64,000 nucleotides of DNA from SABI01 sp028532915. Its GTDB lineage: Bacteria; Spirochaetota; Spirochaetia; Sphaerochaetales; Sphaerochaetaceae. Position numbers and translations under genes: made by a program. The number at the start of each line of letters is the position of its first letter. Position 1 is the stretch's first letter. The notes under the pieces were generated by a model. That model had not been told where the DNA came from. It was given only the letters and a program-made list of their open reading frames with translations, and ran no database searches. The stretch covers positions 1,674,001-1,738,000 of the forward strand of contig OY781923.1 of assembly GCA_963677225.1 (NCBI GenBank). Reading direction: 5' to 3'. Shown piece by piece: positions 7,091 through 17,183 of the stretch.

Positions 7091-9226
7091 CTATTCCTCT
7101 TTATCGTCAGGATATTTCATCCTGACATGGTTTCTTCCTGTGATTATCTGAACGAAACTCTTTGTGATCAACTCAAGATCATTCAGAGAAAGTCTGGACA
7201 ACACAAGCTGTTTACGTTCTATTTTACCCATTATGATGGAATTAATCAATTTTTCGTATTTCTGCGGTGAAGGTTTCACGATCGATCTGGATGCAGCCTC
7301 CACGCTGTCGGCAAGCATCACGATCGCAGCTTCGGGAGTCTGAGGGATTTCATTGTTATATGAATAATCCTGCTCTCCCACTTTAGAGTTCTTCCCCTCC
7401 ACAGCCGGTGCGTTCTGAGCTTCCTTCAGAAATACGGCGATGATATCATTTCCGTGGTGCTGACCGATGATGTCGAGAACCTCCTGGGGAAGCTTGGCTT
7501 CCCTTCCCTTCTCTATCCCGATTTTCACATGACTTTTTATGATGGCAACCGACAAGGATGCTTTAAGATCATCATGCTTGTTCTCCCCTTTCTGATTTTC
7601 GATGAAATAATCGGGGTTTTCCTGTTTCCCTATATCATGGAAAAGGGCCCCCACCTGCGATAGCAGAGGATCGGCACCGATGGCTATGGCCGCATTATAG
7701 GCAAGATCTGCAACAGCCAGAGAATGGTTATAGGTTCCCGGTGCTACCTGTGAAAGCCTGACGAGCTGCTTATGATGTGAGCTGGTAAGCTCTCTCAACC
7801 TGAACTGCGTCGGCAGGTTGAGAGCAACCTCGAGAATAGGAAGGAGAAATGCGGTGATCACATAGGTCACCGTGATATTCATGGAAATGATCGCGATGGA
7901 AGGCAAAAGAGTATCCAGAGAAAAATCGTGAATCAGGACTGAAAGGAGAACTACCGATGATGAAGCAACAAGAGTGAAAAACCACTGGTAGATCATACTG
8001 ATCCTCTTTGAAACATACCGCATGAAATATATTGCGAGGAATGAATTCACAAGGAGGAAGAACAGAGTGATCGTTGTGGTGAACGGGTAGAGTGAAAGAT
8101 ATGAACACAGCGCAGCTGCACTTACCATCCCGATTCGCTTCTTGTTCGTTATCAGGGACAGTAACAGTGGGAGGGAATACACCGGCAGAAACGGGTCGAT
8201 CCACTCGAATCCCTTTCCTGAAAACAGGGATATCGACAGAAAGACGAGTATCTGGGATATGATCATGCCTGCAAGATAGATGATCGATATCTGGAATTTA
8301 CGCTTCGAGAATTGAAACAGATTGAATACCGCATACAGAGAGCCTGCGGTGAAGAGAGCGGAAAAGACGAGCCTCCCGACAATCTGGGTGGCACTGTATC
8401 GTGTACTCGCGGCTCTCATTGCCCTGAGCGTTCTGACATCATCCTCTTCAATGACGGAATCTTTTTCTATGATGAAAGAACCTTCCTCGACCTTCACGAT
8501 CACAGGGTCGATCGACTCCCTCGCCTGTTCGCGTTCGACAGTCGTAAGATATTCATCGTAGTGAACGTTCGGATGCAGAGAATCAGTCAGAACAGAGATA
8601 ATCTGCCTCTTGACTGCTTCAGGTAAAGACTCATCCAGAGTGTCTAGATACGAAGCGATGGCATCAGAAATATTCTGCGATGTGGTCAGATCATCGATAT
8701 CCCAGATTTCGTAAGTCATCTCATCAGCAAACCGTGAAGAGGTTATGTACTTGATTGACTCGTACCCTCCGTCTTTCATCTTCTGAAGTTCCCCGGAGTC
8801 GAACACCCCCTGGGAGAGCAGAGACTGCATGATCTCATACGAATATTCCTCGATCACGGTATTGTACTTCTCACCGAAATCGCTCTGTTCCAGGTACCTT
8901 TCAAGCTCATCGAACGAACTTCTTGTATCGAGAAGAGTCATATTAAACTGCGGCAGAGGAAGCGAATATGATTCCATCTGTCGACGTCTGGTCTCCGATT
9001 CGTCAATATAATAAAAGCTCCGATTTGCCTTCACGTTCTCTTCGGCAATCTCTCCTACTGTGAAACGTGCGTTGATATCATTGAGAAGCATCTTGGAGTT
9101 GCGGTTATAGAATGAAGGCAGCAGTACGGCAAGAAAGGCTGAGATACATGAGAGAATGATCAGAGAGAGAATAGAAAAGGTAACCTTCCTCTTCTTTTTA
9201 CTCTTTACTGAATGGTTCGCTTTCAT
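7091..9226 (-). CDS. 7TM-HD family phosphodiesterase (PgpH/YqfF-like)
   Basis: 711-residue membrane protein. A basic cytoplasmic tail (KSKKKRK) and one membrane helix at about 15-38 lead to an extracytoplasmic 7TMR-HDED domain of about 230 residues, then a bundle of some seven helices at about 280-475, and a cytoplasmic HD domain near 480-640 with NHSLAVADLAY and ALFHDIGK holding the metal-binding His/Asp residues. In Listeria the family member PgpH hydrolyses c-di-AMP, so that substrate is likely here by homology. The start overlaps the end of phoH by 29 bases and AGGA lies about 12 bases ahead. The final residues (RMKYPDDKEE) run to one base from ybeY. Confidence 0.88.
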   Translation of the reverse strand: MKANHSVKSKKKRKVTFSILSLIILSCISAFLAVLLPSFYNRNSKMLLNDINARFTVGEIAEENVKANRSFYYIDESETRRRQMESYSLPLPQFNMTLLDTRSSFDELERYLEQSDFGEKYNTVIEEYSYEIMQSLLSQGVFDSGELQKMKDGGYESIKYITSSRFADEMTYEIWDIDDLTTSQNISDAIASYLDTLDESLPEAVKRQIISVLTDSLHPNVHYDEYLTTVEREQARESIDPVIVKVEEGSFIIEKDSVIEEDDVRTLRAMRAASTRYSATQIVGRLVFSALFTAGSLYAVFNLFQFSKRKFQISIIYLAGMIISQILVFLSISLFSGKGFEWIDPFLPVYSLPLLLSLITNKKRIGMVSAAALCSYLSLYPFTTTITLFFLLVNSFLAIYFMRYVSKRISMIYQWFFTLVASSSVVLLSVLIHDFSLDTLLPSIAIISMNITVTYVITAFLLPILEVALNLPTQFRLRELTSSHHKQLVRLSQVAPGTYNHSLAVADLAYNAAIAIGADPLLSQVGALFHDIGKQENPDYFIENQKGENKHDDLKASLSVAIIKSHVKIGIEKGREAKLPQEVLDIIGQHHGNDIIAVFLKEAQNAPAVEGKNSKVGEQDYSYNNEIPQTPEAAIVMLADSVEAASRSIVKPSPQKYEKLINSIIMGKIERKQLVLSRLSLNDLELITKSFVQIITGRNHVRMKYPDDKEE

Positions 9227-10157
9227 ACGCGTTAATTATCCTTTGTACGAGTTTTGATCGGATGACATCAGAGGATGAGAACTCGACAAACCCTATACCC
9301 GGCACATTATGGAGGATACGGGCGGCATGTACAAGCCCTGAGTTCTTCCTCCGCGGAAGGTCTATCTGGGTGATGTCTCCGGTTACTATTGCAGTTGATG
9401 TCTCACTTAGTCGTGTCAGGAACATCTTCATCTGTTCGACGGTAGTGTTCTGCCCCTCATCGAGAAGTACGCACGCATTATTGAACGATCTGCCTCTCAT
9501 GTAGGCCAGAGGTGCACTTTCTATCGACTCGCTCTCCTGAAGTCTTTTGACCACATGAGGGGGGATAAGATATTCCATGGCGTCATATACGGGAGTAAGA
9601 TACGGACCGAGCTTCTGTGTTAGATCTCCCGGAAGAAAACCGAGATTCTCCCCCGCTTCGACCACGGGTCTGGTGATAATGATCTTCTGTTTCCTTCCCG
9701 AGAGAACCTCTTTGAGAGCATAGGCTATCGCAAGGAAGGTCTTTCCTGTCCCCGCAGGACCTATTCCGAACACAAGCTGTTTCGTCTCCATCAGATTGAT
9801 GAATTCCTTCTGATGAATACTCTTCGGATAGATCACCTTTGAACCTACGGCTATTGAATCGACTTTGAGATCCGCTTCGCCTTGAGAAGGATGCAGGATC
9901 TGCTGATACTCCATATAGATTTCAGGCTCGAAGATATCAGGCTGAACAGCCGCCGCCTCTTTGAGTTTTTTCATCAGAAGCTTGAACACCTGCTTCTTTT
10001 GGTCATTCGATTCTTCATCCTGTTCAAATGAAAGAGAATTGCCATGGACGAAGATATTCCCGTGAAGGAGCAATTCCATATACCCGATGTTTCTGTCGTT
10101 CGCACCGCAAACGGCTCTCATTATCGCCTGATCTTCAAATACAACTGTCGTACTCAT
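9198..10157 (-). CDS. phoH: PhoH-like ATPase
   Basis: Cytosolic P-loop ATPase of the PhoH/YbeZ type, 319 residues. An N-terminal nucleic-acid-binding-like part of about 100 residues precedes the ATPase domain with Walker A GPAGTGKTFLA (about residue 140), Walker B CVLLDEGQN and the sensor segment IVTGDITQIDLP. YbeZ works with YbeY in rRNA processing, and here phoH and ybeY share an operon with the 7TM-HD gene. Start ATG at 10157 has AGGAG close ahead. Confidence 0.93.
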   Translation of the reverse strand: MSTTVVFEDQAIMRAVCGANDRNIGYMELLLHGNIFVHGNSLSFEQDEESNDQKKQVFKLLMKKLKEAAAVQPDIFEPEIYMEYQQILHPSQGEADLKVDSIAVGSKVIYPKSIHQKEFINLMETKQLVFGIGPAGTGKTFLAIAYALKEVLSGRKQKIIITRPVVEAGENLGFLPGDLTQKLGPYLTPVYDAMEYLIPPHVVKRLQESESIESAPLAYMRGRSFNNACVLLDEGQNTTVEQMKMFLTRLSETSTAIVTGDITQIDLPRRKNSGLVHAARILHNVPGIGFVEFSSSDVIRSKLVQRIINAYESEPFSKE

Positions 10158-10184
10158 ACATCTCCTTGAAACTACCCTATTGAA

Positions 10185-13154
10185 TCACAGTTCGACTTCT
10201 CGTTCAACCTCGAATTCGGGTATAGCTTTCCATTGCACGTAGATCGACACATACGGCGTCCATTCATAGGTTCCGTCTTCCAGTTCAAGATCACCTTCGA
10301 AGCTCATCGTAAAATCCCAGTCAGTCATATAATGGGTGACGGATAACGAATAGGAATCCATGACGAAATTGGTCTGGCTTCTTCCGTCCCCGAAGAAATC
10401 AAAGGAGTCGAAGAAATCGCCGACAGCTTCACCAACGCTTGCATATCGGTACAGTCCATGATTGGCCGAAGTGAGATCGAAAGATACCGACAGAAACTCA
10501 TAGATATCGAATGATAAAGAAAGGTCGAACAGAAGATACGAACTTGTAAAGTCGACGATGGAATGATGGTACCGGGCGGCAAGATCATATGAGAGAGATA
10601 TTCTATTCTTCCACCACCTCTTCTCATTCACAGCCGTCAGAACCTTCACATCAAAAGATTCGAAGGAAAAGGTCCCCTCATCACTTCCTGCGTTCACAGA
10701 TGCCGAAAGAAACGGCAGCGAGACGGAAGTTGACAGATCGTCAATGATCATGTCGTCAAAATCGTATGTGATATCGAAGGTAAGCTCAAGATAGTCCTCA
10801 AACAGAGACAGGTCATTGTCCGAAGAAAACTCCATATTCTCGAAATCAGGAAAATCGGATTCAGACTGTTCGAAATCAAAGGTATTCGAACTCGAAAAAG
10901 CCGGACCGTCATATTTCAGGGAGACATATCCGTCTGAGAATTCAAGAACCTCATCATTGCTCTCTTCGAAAGAGATGGAAATGGAAGAAGTGAACTTTTT
11001 CCATGAGAATGTGAGAGACGGATTCAATGCCGAGGTAACAGGAGGAAGATAATAAGTGAGCGAAGGAGTTACGGTGAACGAATTCCCTTCGAAAGAAGGA
11101 TTATACGAAACATAATGAGCCGATACATAATCGGCAGTGAAGCTGTAGAACCCCTCTTCTTCCTGATCATCCTCACCATCCTCACTATACAAAGAATAAT
11201 AGTAGAGTTTCTGATTGAGGGTATACGATAGAGAAAGATAAGGAGAAGAGACTGTCGTATATGACCAGAGATTGTATGTCTTCGATGATTCGTCAGATGT
11301 CTCACTGTCCGAGAATGAGGATTTCAGGCTGCTCGTCATCGTCAGAAGATCCGGTTTGAAATAGGAAGAGAAGGTAAGAGAACTGATATTCTTATTCTGT
11401 CTGTACCAATCGCTCTGATTGCCGTCATCGTAATCAAAATCCTCATACAGCTGCTGCGTCATCTTGTAATCGAGAGACGCTCCGATCTCTGTGAGGATCC
11501 TGCTGTTTTCCGGATCATCTTCAACGGGTGAAAGATCGTATGCATCAAGTAGAGCTATCTGATCATCACCGTACCCTGATGATTCCTGTTGTTCTCTCTG
11601 CGATACAGGAATCGTGACAGAAAGGAGATTTCCGCTGATCGATGCTTCCAGATCGGCAAGGACAATCGAATCGATGATGAACGAGTCATCATCTTCTTCG
11701 AATTCTATTTCGCTGCTGATGTTTGACAGTTCAAGTGAATCGATGAATGGTATGGAATCCGCGATGGAGAAAGAATAAGAACCTTCCATCTCCCAGGTAT
11801 AGGAATCGATCGAAGAATAGGAAGAACTTGAAGTCGAGTCGGTCAGATTCAGATCGACGGAAACCTTTCTTTCAAGAAAATCCTCTTCGACATCCGGATC
11901 ACTGTACAGAGGGAAGGCGAAGGAGAAATCTCCTCCCGGCAGAGCAATATTCAAATCGGCATCCATCAGGTATCTCACGGTAGGAGCGCCAGAATCATCA
12001 GAGGTAGGCAGATATGAAAGGCCCCCCAGTAGAGAAAATGAGAGAGAATCATCGTAGATATGGTTTTCGGTGTCTATTGCTGCGAACAGCCCCAGTTCTG
12101 TATATCCGTCGAAATATACTGATGCATATGAGCTGCTCTTTTGAGCCCAGGTCTCGAGCTCTGATGGAATTTCTTTCTCCGATGTATCGTACACCCATGA
12201 ATCATCGCTCTTGATAAGCGAAGTCTGTGCCGAGAAAAGCGAAGAAAAACCGCTCTCCTGCTGAGAATGGATGAGAGGATTGCTGCCGTACAGTTCATAG
12301 GTGGTGTTGAAAAACGAACCTCTCTCGCTGTCGTATCCGACAGAAGGATTGAAGACGAGGGTTCTGCCGGGATAGTAAAAGAAGGGAAGATAGGCAATGG
12401 GAACTCTTCCCATATAGAGTACCGCATCTGTGAGGAACAGATCATTACCTTCCAATAGGAGCAACGATGATGCATCGATATGATAATAACGATCCTGTTC
12501 ACTGCTGGTGAGAACACTTTCATCTATGGAAAAGATGAACGGCTGTGTGCTCAGTGTCAGATGTTCTCCGCTTGTGAAATACTCGATCTGTTCATCGTCA
12601 CTGTTCATTGTGGTGAATGAAGTGATGCCGTTTTCGAGAATGACAGTATCATCATCGAACGAAAGATGCATCACCTCTGACGAAAGATTCTTCTGATCTT
12701 CATTTTCATCTCTGATAAACTCGACATTTCCGATCGCATACAAGGTTGCGTTCTCTTCATTGATCATCACAAGATCCGCAGAGAGTGTCTGCGAATCGAA
12801 AATGAGGACAACATCATATCTCAGAACGATCCTCCCAGTCTGCGGTGAAACATTAAAATAACCGGCATGTTCGATGAGAAACGAAAAATCTCCATCATCT
12901 TCAATTATATCTCTTTCAGTCTGCTCGAATCCGTAATATGAATAGAGAGAATCAAGCAGCTGCTCTCTTGTATCGTAGCGCGGGAGATCAAGAAACTCAC
13001 TTTTCTGTTGAAGCTGCTGGACAGTGCCGGACTCAAGCGAATAGATGATCCTGGCCATCCTGTCGTCCTCTGCAGAGGCGAACAGACTCATCCCCGAAAG
13101 GATAATGAGTAAAACTATACGTAGTGACGGCGGCCGGATCCTAATGGTTTTCAT
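10185..13154 (-). CDS. LptD-like outer-membrane beta-barrel protein
   Basis: 989 residues. Signal peptide at about 1-28 (ending LFASA), then a soluble region with OstA/LptA-like strands at about 120-260 (FDSQTLSADLVMINEENATLYAIGN is the kind of repeat seen), and a large C-terminal part rich in Ser, Asp, Tyr and Phe in alternating polar/hydrophobic strands, as in a big beta-barrel. VPIAYLPFFYYPGRTLVFNP matches the conserved LptD segment that joins the jellyroll to the barrel. In diderm bacteria LptD inserts lipopolysaccharide into the outer membrane; spirochaetes such as Treponema keep an LptD-like protein without classical LPS, so the cargo is uncertain. The start overlaps uvrA by 14 bases. 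Ends in EVEREVEL rather than a typical terminal aromatic. Confidence 0.75.
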   Translation of the reverse strand: MKTIRIRPPSLRIVLLIILSGMSLFASAEDDRMARIIYSLESGTVQQLQQKSEFLDLPRYDTREQLLDSLYSYYGFEQTERDIIEDDGDFSFLIEHAGYFNVSPQTGRIVLRYDVVLIFDSQTLSADLVMINEENATLYAIGNVEFIRDENEDQKNLSSEVMHLSFDDDTVILENGITSFTTMNSDDEQIEYFTSGEHLTLSTQPFIFSIDESVLTSSEQDRYYHIDASSLLLLEGNDLFLTDAVLYMGRVPIAYLPFFYYPGRTLVFNPSVGYDSERGSFFNTTYELYGSNPLIHSQQESGFSSLFSAQTSLIKSDDSWVYDTSEKEIPSELETWAQKSSSYASVYFDGYTELGLFAAIDTENHIYDDSLSFSLLGGLSYLPTSDDSGAPTVRYLMDADLNIALPGGDFSFAFPLYSDPDVEEDFLERKVSVDLNLTDSTSSSSYSSIDSYTWEMEGSYSFSIADSIPFIDSLELSNISSEIEFEEDDDSFIIDSIVLADLEASISGNLLSVTIPVSQREQQESSGYGDDQIALLDAYDLSPVEDDPENSRILTEIGASLDYKMTQQLYEDFDYDDGNQSDWYRQNKNISSLTFSSYFKPDLLTMTSSLKSSFSDSETSDESSKTYNLWSYTTVSSPYLSLSYTLNQKLYYYSLYSEDGEDDQEEEGFYSFTADYVSAHYVSYNPSFEGNSFTVTPSLTYYLPPVTSALNPSLTFSWKKFTSSISISFEESNDEVLEFSDGYVSLKYDGPAFSSSNTFDFEQSESDFPDFENMEFSSDNDLSLFEDYLELTFDITYDFDDMIIDDLSTSVSLPFLSASVNAGSDEGTFSFESFDVKVLTAVNEKRWWKNRISLSYDLAARYHHSIVDFTSSYLLFDLSLSFDIYEFLSVSFDLTSANHGLYRYASVGEAVGDFFDSFDFFGDGRSQTNFVMDSYSLSVTHYMTDWDFTMSFEGDLELEDGTYEWTPYVSIYVQWKAIPEFEVEREVEL

Positions 13155-15975
13155 CTCTGGCTTGAGCTATATAGTATCCAGTATGTGATCTGCCGCACCG
13201 CGCAACTTCCTCCGGAGTACCTGTTATCACCAGCTCTCCTCCTCTATCTCCCCCGTCGGGTCCCAGATCCACAATATGGTCTGCACTCATGATGATATCC
13301 ATATTGTGTTCAATCAGCATTACGGTATTTCCGTTATCAACGATTCTGTTGAGAACCTCCATCAGATTTTTTACATCCGCAAAATGGAGTCCTGTGGTCG
13401 GTTCATCCAGAATATACAGGGTCTTCCCTGTGGATCTCTTGGAAAGTTCAAGCGACAGCTTGACCCGCTGAGCCTCGCCTCCGCTGAGAGTAAGTGCGGA
13501 TTGTCCCAGTTTGATATATCCCAGTCCGACAGATTCAAGAGTCTGTATCTTTCTATAGATAGATGGAATCGCACTGAAGAACTGTGAAGCCTCACTCACC
13601 GTCATATCAAGAACGTCATATATATTCTTACCTTTGTAATAGACCTGAAGAGTTTCTTTATTGAACCTTTTTCCCTTGCATACATCGCATGTCACATAGA
13701 CGTCAGGGAGAAAATTCATCTCGATTTTCAGATTTCCGTCTCCTTTACAGTGCTCACAGCGGCCTCCGGCCACATTGAATGAGAAACGGCCTGCCTTGTA
13801 TCCTTTCGCCTTTGATTCGGGAAGTGATGCGAAAAGATCACGAATCGGGGTGAAAGCCCCGACATAGGTGGCCGGATTTGACCGGGGAGTTCTACCGATA
13901 GGAGTCTGATCGATACTGATAACCTTATCGATATGTTCTGCCCCGGTGAGAGACGTGTATCCATCATAGATCTGGTGCTGCTTGTTGAGTTTACGCTTCA
14001 GAGCAGGAAGAAGTATTTCATGCAGTAGTGTCGATTTACCGGAACCTGAAACTCCCGTGATAACATTCATGACTCCAAGCGGAAAGGAGACATCGATTCC
14101 CCGAAGATTGTTTTTCTTCGCTCCCTTGAGAACAAGAGAGTGACCGTTCCCTTTTCTCCGTTTTCCGCTATGGGGCATCCTCAGAGTCTTCGCCAGATAC
14201 TGTCCTGTGAGACTGTCCGGATTTCTCATCAGCTGCTCTGCCGTCCCCATGCTCGTGATATACCCTCCGTGCACACCTGCTCCCGGTCCCAGATCGACAA
14301 TATAGTCTGCCGCTCTCATAGTCGCCTCATCATGCTCCACCACGATCAGAGTATTTCCGATATCTCGGAGAGCCTTGAGAGCCGAGATGAGCCGATCGTT
14401 ATCTTTCTGATGAAGCCCTATTGAAGGTTCGTCAAGAACATAGATGACTCCGCTCAAGGCACTTCCGATCTGGGTCGCCAGACGGATCCTCTGAGATTCT
14501 CCTCCGCTGAGGGTTCCGGTGGAACGATCCAGTGTCAGATAATCAAGGCCTACATTGACCAGGAACGTGAGGCGAGAGATGATTTCCTTCATGACCTGAT
14601 AAGATATTTCTTTCTGTGTCTCGGTCAGTTCAAGATCTCTGAAAAACCGCAGTGATTCCTTCACCGAGAGAGATGTTATATCGATGATACTCTGTGAGCC
14701 GACCTTTACGGAAAGGGCCTCTTTTCTCAGTTTCTTTCCATGGCAGGTACTGCAGACCTGCCCTGTCATGAAAGTCTCCATCCACTGTCTCATCTGGGAT
14801 GATCCTGTTTCCCGGTACCGTCTTCTCAGCTCATTGATGATTCCCTCGTAGGGTCTGGATGCTGTATAGGTCGAATTGCTTTTTGCAGAGTGGTAGACAA
14901 TATCGATCGGATCACTTCCGCCATACAGAATGATATCGATGATATGCTGCGGCAGTTCGCTGAAGGGTGTATCGAGTGTGAATCCGTAGTGTGATGCCAG
15001 AGCTTTGAAGGAGTTTCTGTACCAGGTCGCATCCGGGTTATGTGTCAATATCGCTCTCTGGTTGTATGATTTGTTATAATCAGGGATGATCTTGTCTTTG
15101 TCGAAATCACTGGTATAGCCGAGACCGTGACATTCCGGACAGGCTCCGAAAGGATTGTTGAAACTGAAAAGACGAGGTTCGAGGTCGGGAAGGCTCACTC
15201 CGCAATGGACACAGCTGTTGCGCATCGAATAGGGACGGACAGTCTCGCTCTTGTCATCGTTTATCATGAGAATCGATACAAGTCCGTCACTCATCTCGGT
15301 TGCGCTTTCGATCGAATCGGCAAGACGGGAACGGATCGAAGCAGAGAGGATCAGCCGGTCGACGACAATCTCTATGGAATGCTTCTCCCCCTTGTTCAAA
15401 TCAGGCACCGAATCGAGAGAATAGACGGTTCCGTCAACGCGGACCCTGACATATCCCTCCTTGCGGGCATCTTCGAAGATCTTCTTATGCTCTCCTTTTC
15501 TTCCTATGACCACAGGCGAAAGAATCATGATCCGGCTTTTCTCTTCGAGTGTGTAGATCGATTCGAGAATCTGGTCTATCGACTGTTCACTGATGGGAGA
15601 TCCGCAGTCTGGGCAAAAAGGCGTTCCTATTCTCGCCCACAGAAGACGATAGTAGTCGTAGATCTCCGAAACAGTTCCTACGATCGATCTTGGATTCTTG
15701 TTCGTCGTCTTCTGCTCGATGGCAATCGATGGACTCAATCCTTCGATATAATCAACTGCAGGCTTCTCAAGTCTTCCGAGAAACTGTCTCGCATAGGCAC
15801 TGAGAGATTCTACATATCGCCGCTGTCCTTCGGCGAAGATAGTATCGAAGGCAAGAGAAGATTTCCCCGAACCGCTGAGACCCGAGATCACGATCAGCTT
15901 GTCTTTTTCGAGATCTATGTCGATATTTTTAAGATTATGCTGTCTTGCACCGCGAATTATCAATTTATTGTGCAT
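13141..15975 (-). CDS. uvrA: Excinuclease ABC subunit A
   Basis: Damage-recognition ATPase of nucleotide excision repair; acts as a dimer that loads UvrB. 944 residues, the usual size. Two ABC cassettes are present: Walker A GLSGSGKSS near residue 33 with signature LSGGESQRI, and Walker A GVSGSGKST with signature LSGGEAQRV; zinc modules CPDCGSP, CxxC sites around CVHCG and CPECHG, and CEHCKGDG with CDVCKG. Start ATG at 15975 has GGAG seven bases upstream; a TTG one codon earlier is possible. It overlaps ispG upstream and the LptD-like gene downstream, so the three are one transcription unit. mfd at 43-46 kb belongs to the same repair pathway. Confidence 0.98.
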   Translation of the reverse strand: MHNKLIIRGARQHNLKNIDIDLEKDKLIVISGLSGSGKSSLAFDTIFAEGQRRYVESLSAYARQFLGRLEKPAVDYIEGLSPSIAIEQKTTNKNPRSIVGTVSEIYDYYRLLWARIGTPFCPDCGSPISEQSIDQILESIYTLEEKSRIMILSPVVIGRKGEHKKIFEDARKEGYVRVRVDGTVYSLDSVPDLNKGEKHSIEIVVDRLILSASIRSRLADSIESATEMSDGLVSILMINDDKSETVRPYSMRNSCVHCGVSLPDLEPRLFSFNNPFGACPECHGLGYTSDFDKDKIIPDYNKSYNQRAILTHNPDATWYRNSFKALASHYGFTLDTPFSELPQHIIDIILYGGSDPIDIVYHSAKSNSTYTASRPYEGIINELRRRYRETGSSQMRQWMETFMTGQVCSTCHGKKLRKEALSVKVGSQSIIDITSLSVKESLRFFRDLELTETQKEISYQVMKEIISRLTFLVNVGLDYLTLDRSTGTLSGGESQRIRLATQIGSALSGVIYVLDEPSIGLHQKDNDRLISALKALRDIGNTLIVVEHDEATMRAADYIVDLGPGAGVHGGYITSMGTAEQLMRNPDSLTGQYLAKTLRMPHSGKRRKGNGHSLVLKGAKKNNLRGIDVSFPLGVMNVITGVSGSGKSTLLHEILLPALKRKLNKQHQIYDGYTSLTGAEHIDKVISIDQTPIGRTPRSNPATYVGAFTPIRDLFASLPESKAKGYKAGRFSFNVAGGRCEHCKGDGNLKIEMNFLPDVYVTCDVCKGKRFNKETLQVYYKGKNIYDVLDMTVSEASQFFSAIPSIYRKIQTLESVGLGYIKLGQSALTLSGGEAQRVKLSLELSKRSTGKTLYILDEPTTGLHFADVKNLMEVLNRIVDNGNTVMLIEHNMDIIMSADHIVDLGPDGGDRGGELVITGTPEEVARCGRSHTGYYIAQARDENH

Positions 15976-17035
15976 CAATCATCTCCCCGATCGCCTTCAT
16001 AAGTTCTTCTTCCGCCGTATCTGACAGGACCTCTTTTACCAGTTTTCCTTTCATGTAAAGGAATACTCTTTTGCCTATACCTGTTATCGCTATGTCCGCG
16101 TGTGCTGCTTCTCCGGGCCCGTTGACCTGACACCCCATGATCGCAACGGTGAGATCGCTTTTATAGGCCAACAGCTTATGTTCGACCTTCTTCACGAAAC
16201 TCTGACTGTCGAAGGTCGATCTGCCGCATTTCGGGCAGGAAATGAGATGTATACCTTTGTGTTCTATTCCAACAGTCCTCAATATCTCTTTAGCTGCTGA
16301 AATCTCGTACATATTGTCGTCACTGATACTTATTCTCATCGTATCACCGATTCCTTCGCTCAGCAGTCTTCCAAGAGCCCAGGTGCTTCTGGTAACCGCA
16401 CTCACGATAGAACCGGCCTCGGTAACCCCGAGATGAAGCGGATATGAACACTGTTTCGCCAGTTCTTTATAGGAGCGGTAGGTATAATCCACATCAGTAT
16501 GCTTCACGCTTAAAACAGTCTGATCGAAATTCCAGCTTTCGAACCAGTCGGTGTATTCAAGAGCCGTCTCAACCATAACGGTGACAGGATCCTCGTTTCT
16601 TCTTCTGACAGGCAGTGAACCGCCGTTAAGTCCGATTCTGATCGCACAGGCATGATCCTTCGCACACGAGACTATTTCCCTGACCTTGTTCTTCGATCCA
16701 ATGTTTCCGGGATTGATCCTGATTTTTGCACTTCCCGCTTTGATTGCCTCTATAGCCAGCTTCTGATCAAAATGGATATCTGCAACTACAGCGAGAGGTG
16801 AATCGTTGCAGATAGCCCTGAATGTCTCGAAATGATCCGAAGAGGGATAAGAGAAGCGGATGATATCACATCCCATAGTGGCATATGATCGCAGTGTGAA
16901 AAGCAGTTGTTCATACCATTCTCTTTCGCTGAGAGGATGAAGAGGCAGAGAGTACATCGTCTGAATCGCTACAGGATGGCCGCTTCCTATCGTTATATCT
17001 TTTATAAAGACTTCGTTCGTCTTTCTTCTATTCAT
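15965..17035 (-). CDS. ispG: 4-hydroxy-3-methylbut-2-en-1-yl diphosphate synthase
   Basis: 4Fe-4S enzyme of the MEP isoprenoid pathway that converts methylerythritol cyclodiphosphate to HMBPP. About 356 residues, the two-domain bacterial form without the large insertion found in some lineages. N-terminal TIM barrel with IGSGHPVAIQTMYS, then a C-terminal reductase domain with cluster cysteines in SCPKCGR and MGCQVNGPGEA. Start taken as ATG at 17035 with AAGGA eight bases ahead; GTG at 17038 is possible. It heads ispG-uvrA-LptD. uppS and cdsA at the other end of the window use the same isoprenoid/lipid supply. Confidence 0.95.
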   Translation of the reverse strand: MNRRKTNEVFIKDITIGSGHPVAIQTMYSLPLHPLSEREWYEQLLFTLRSYATMGCDIIRFSYPSSDHFETFRAICNDSPLAVVADIHFDQKLAIEAIKAGSAKIRINPGNIGSKNKVREIVSCAKDHACAIRIGLNGGSLPVRRRNEDPVTVMVETALEYTDWFESWNFDQTVLSVKHTDVDYTYRSYKELAKQCSYPLHLGVTEAGSIVSAVTRSTWALGRLLSEGIGDTMRISISDDNMYEISAAKEILRTVGIEHKGIHLISCPKCGRSTFDSQSFVKKVEHKLLAYKSDLTVAIMGCQVNGPGEAAHADIAITGIGKRVFLYMKGKLVKEVLSDTAEEELMKAIGEMIDAQ

Positions 17036-17116
17036 CACAGTATTCCTTCCATATACTTAACAAGAGTACACCAAATAAAAAAAATAGGAAAGAAGAGCGT
17101 TATATTTTCAGTGATA

Positions 17117-17161
17117 CAAAAAAATCTCCATTCACCTGTCACGAGGAGGATGAATGGAGAT
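17117..17161 (-). terminator. Intrinsic terminator of the V-ATPase operon
   Basis: Minus strand: 11-bp perfect stem ATCTCCATTCA and its complement (17161-17151 with 17134-17124), 16-base loop, then seven T residues. It lies 22 bases after the atpK stop. Confidence 0.9.
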
Positions 17162-17183
17162 ATGATAATATGAGTATGTCCGG

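Noticed and set aside
10185..13154. Multiple long open frames on the other strand across the LptD-like gene
   Set aside because: They are shadows caused by the Ser/Asp-rich codon pattern; none has a ribosome site or a recognisable product.
17036..17110. Promoter of ispG
   Set aside because: Several poor -35/-10 pairs are possible in this AT-rich stretch; none stands out.
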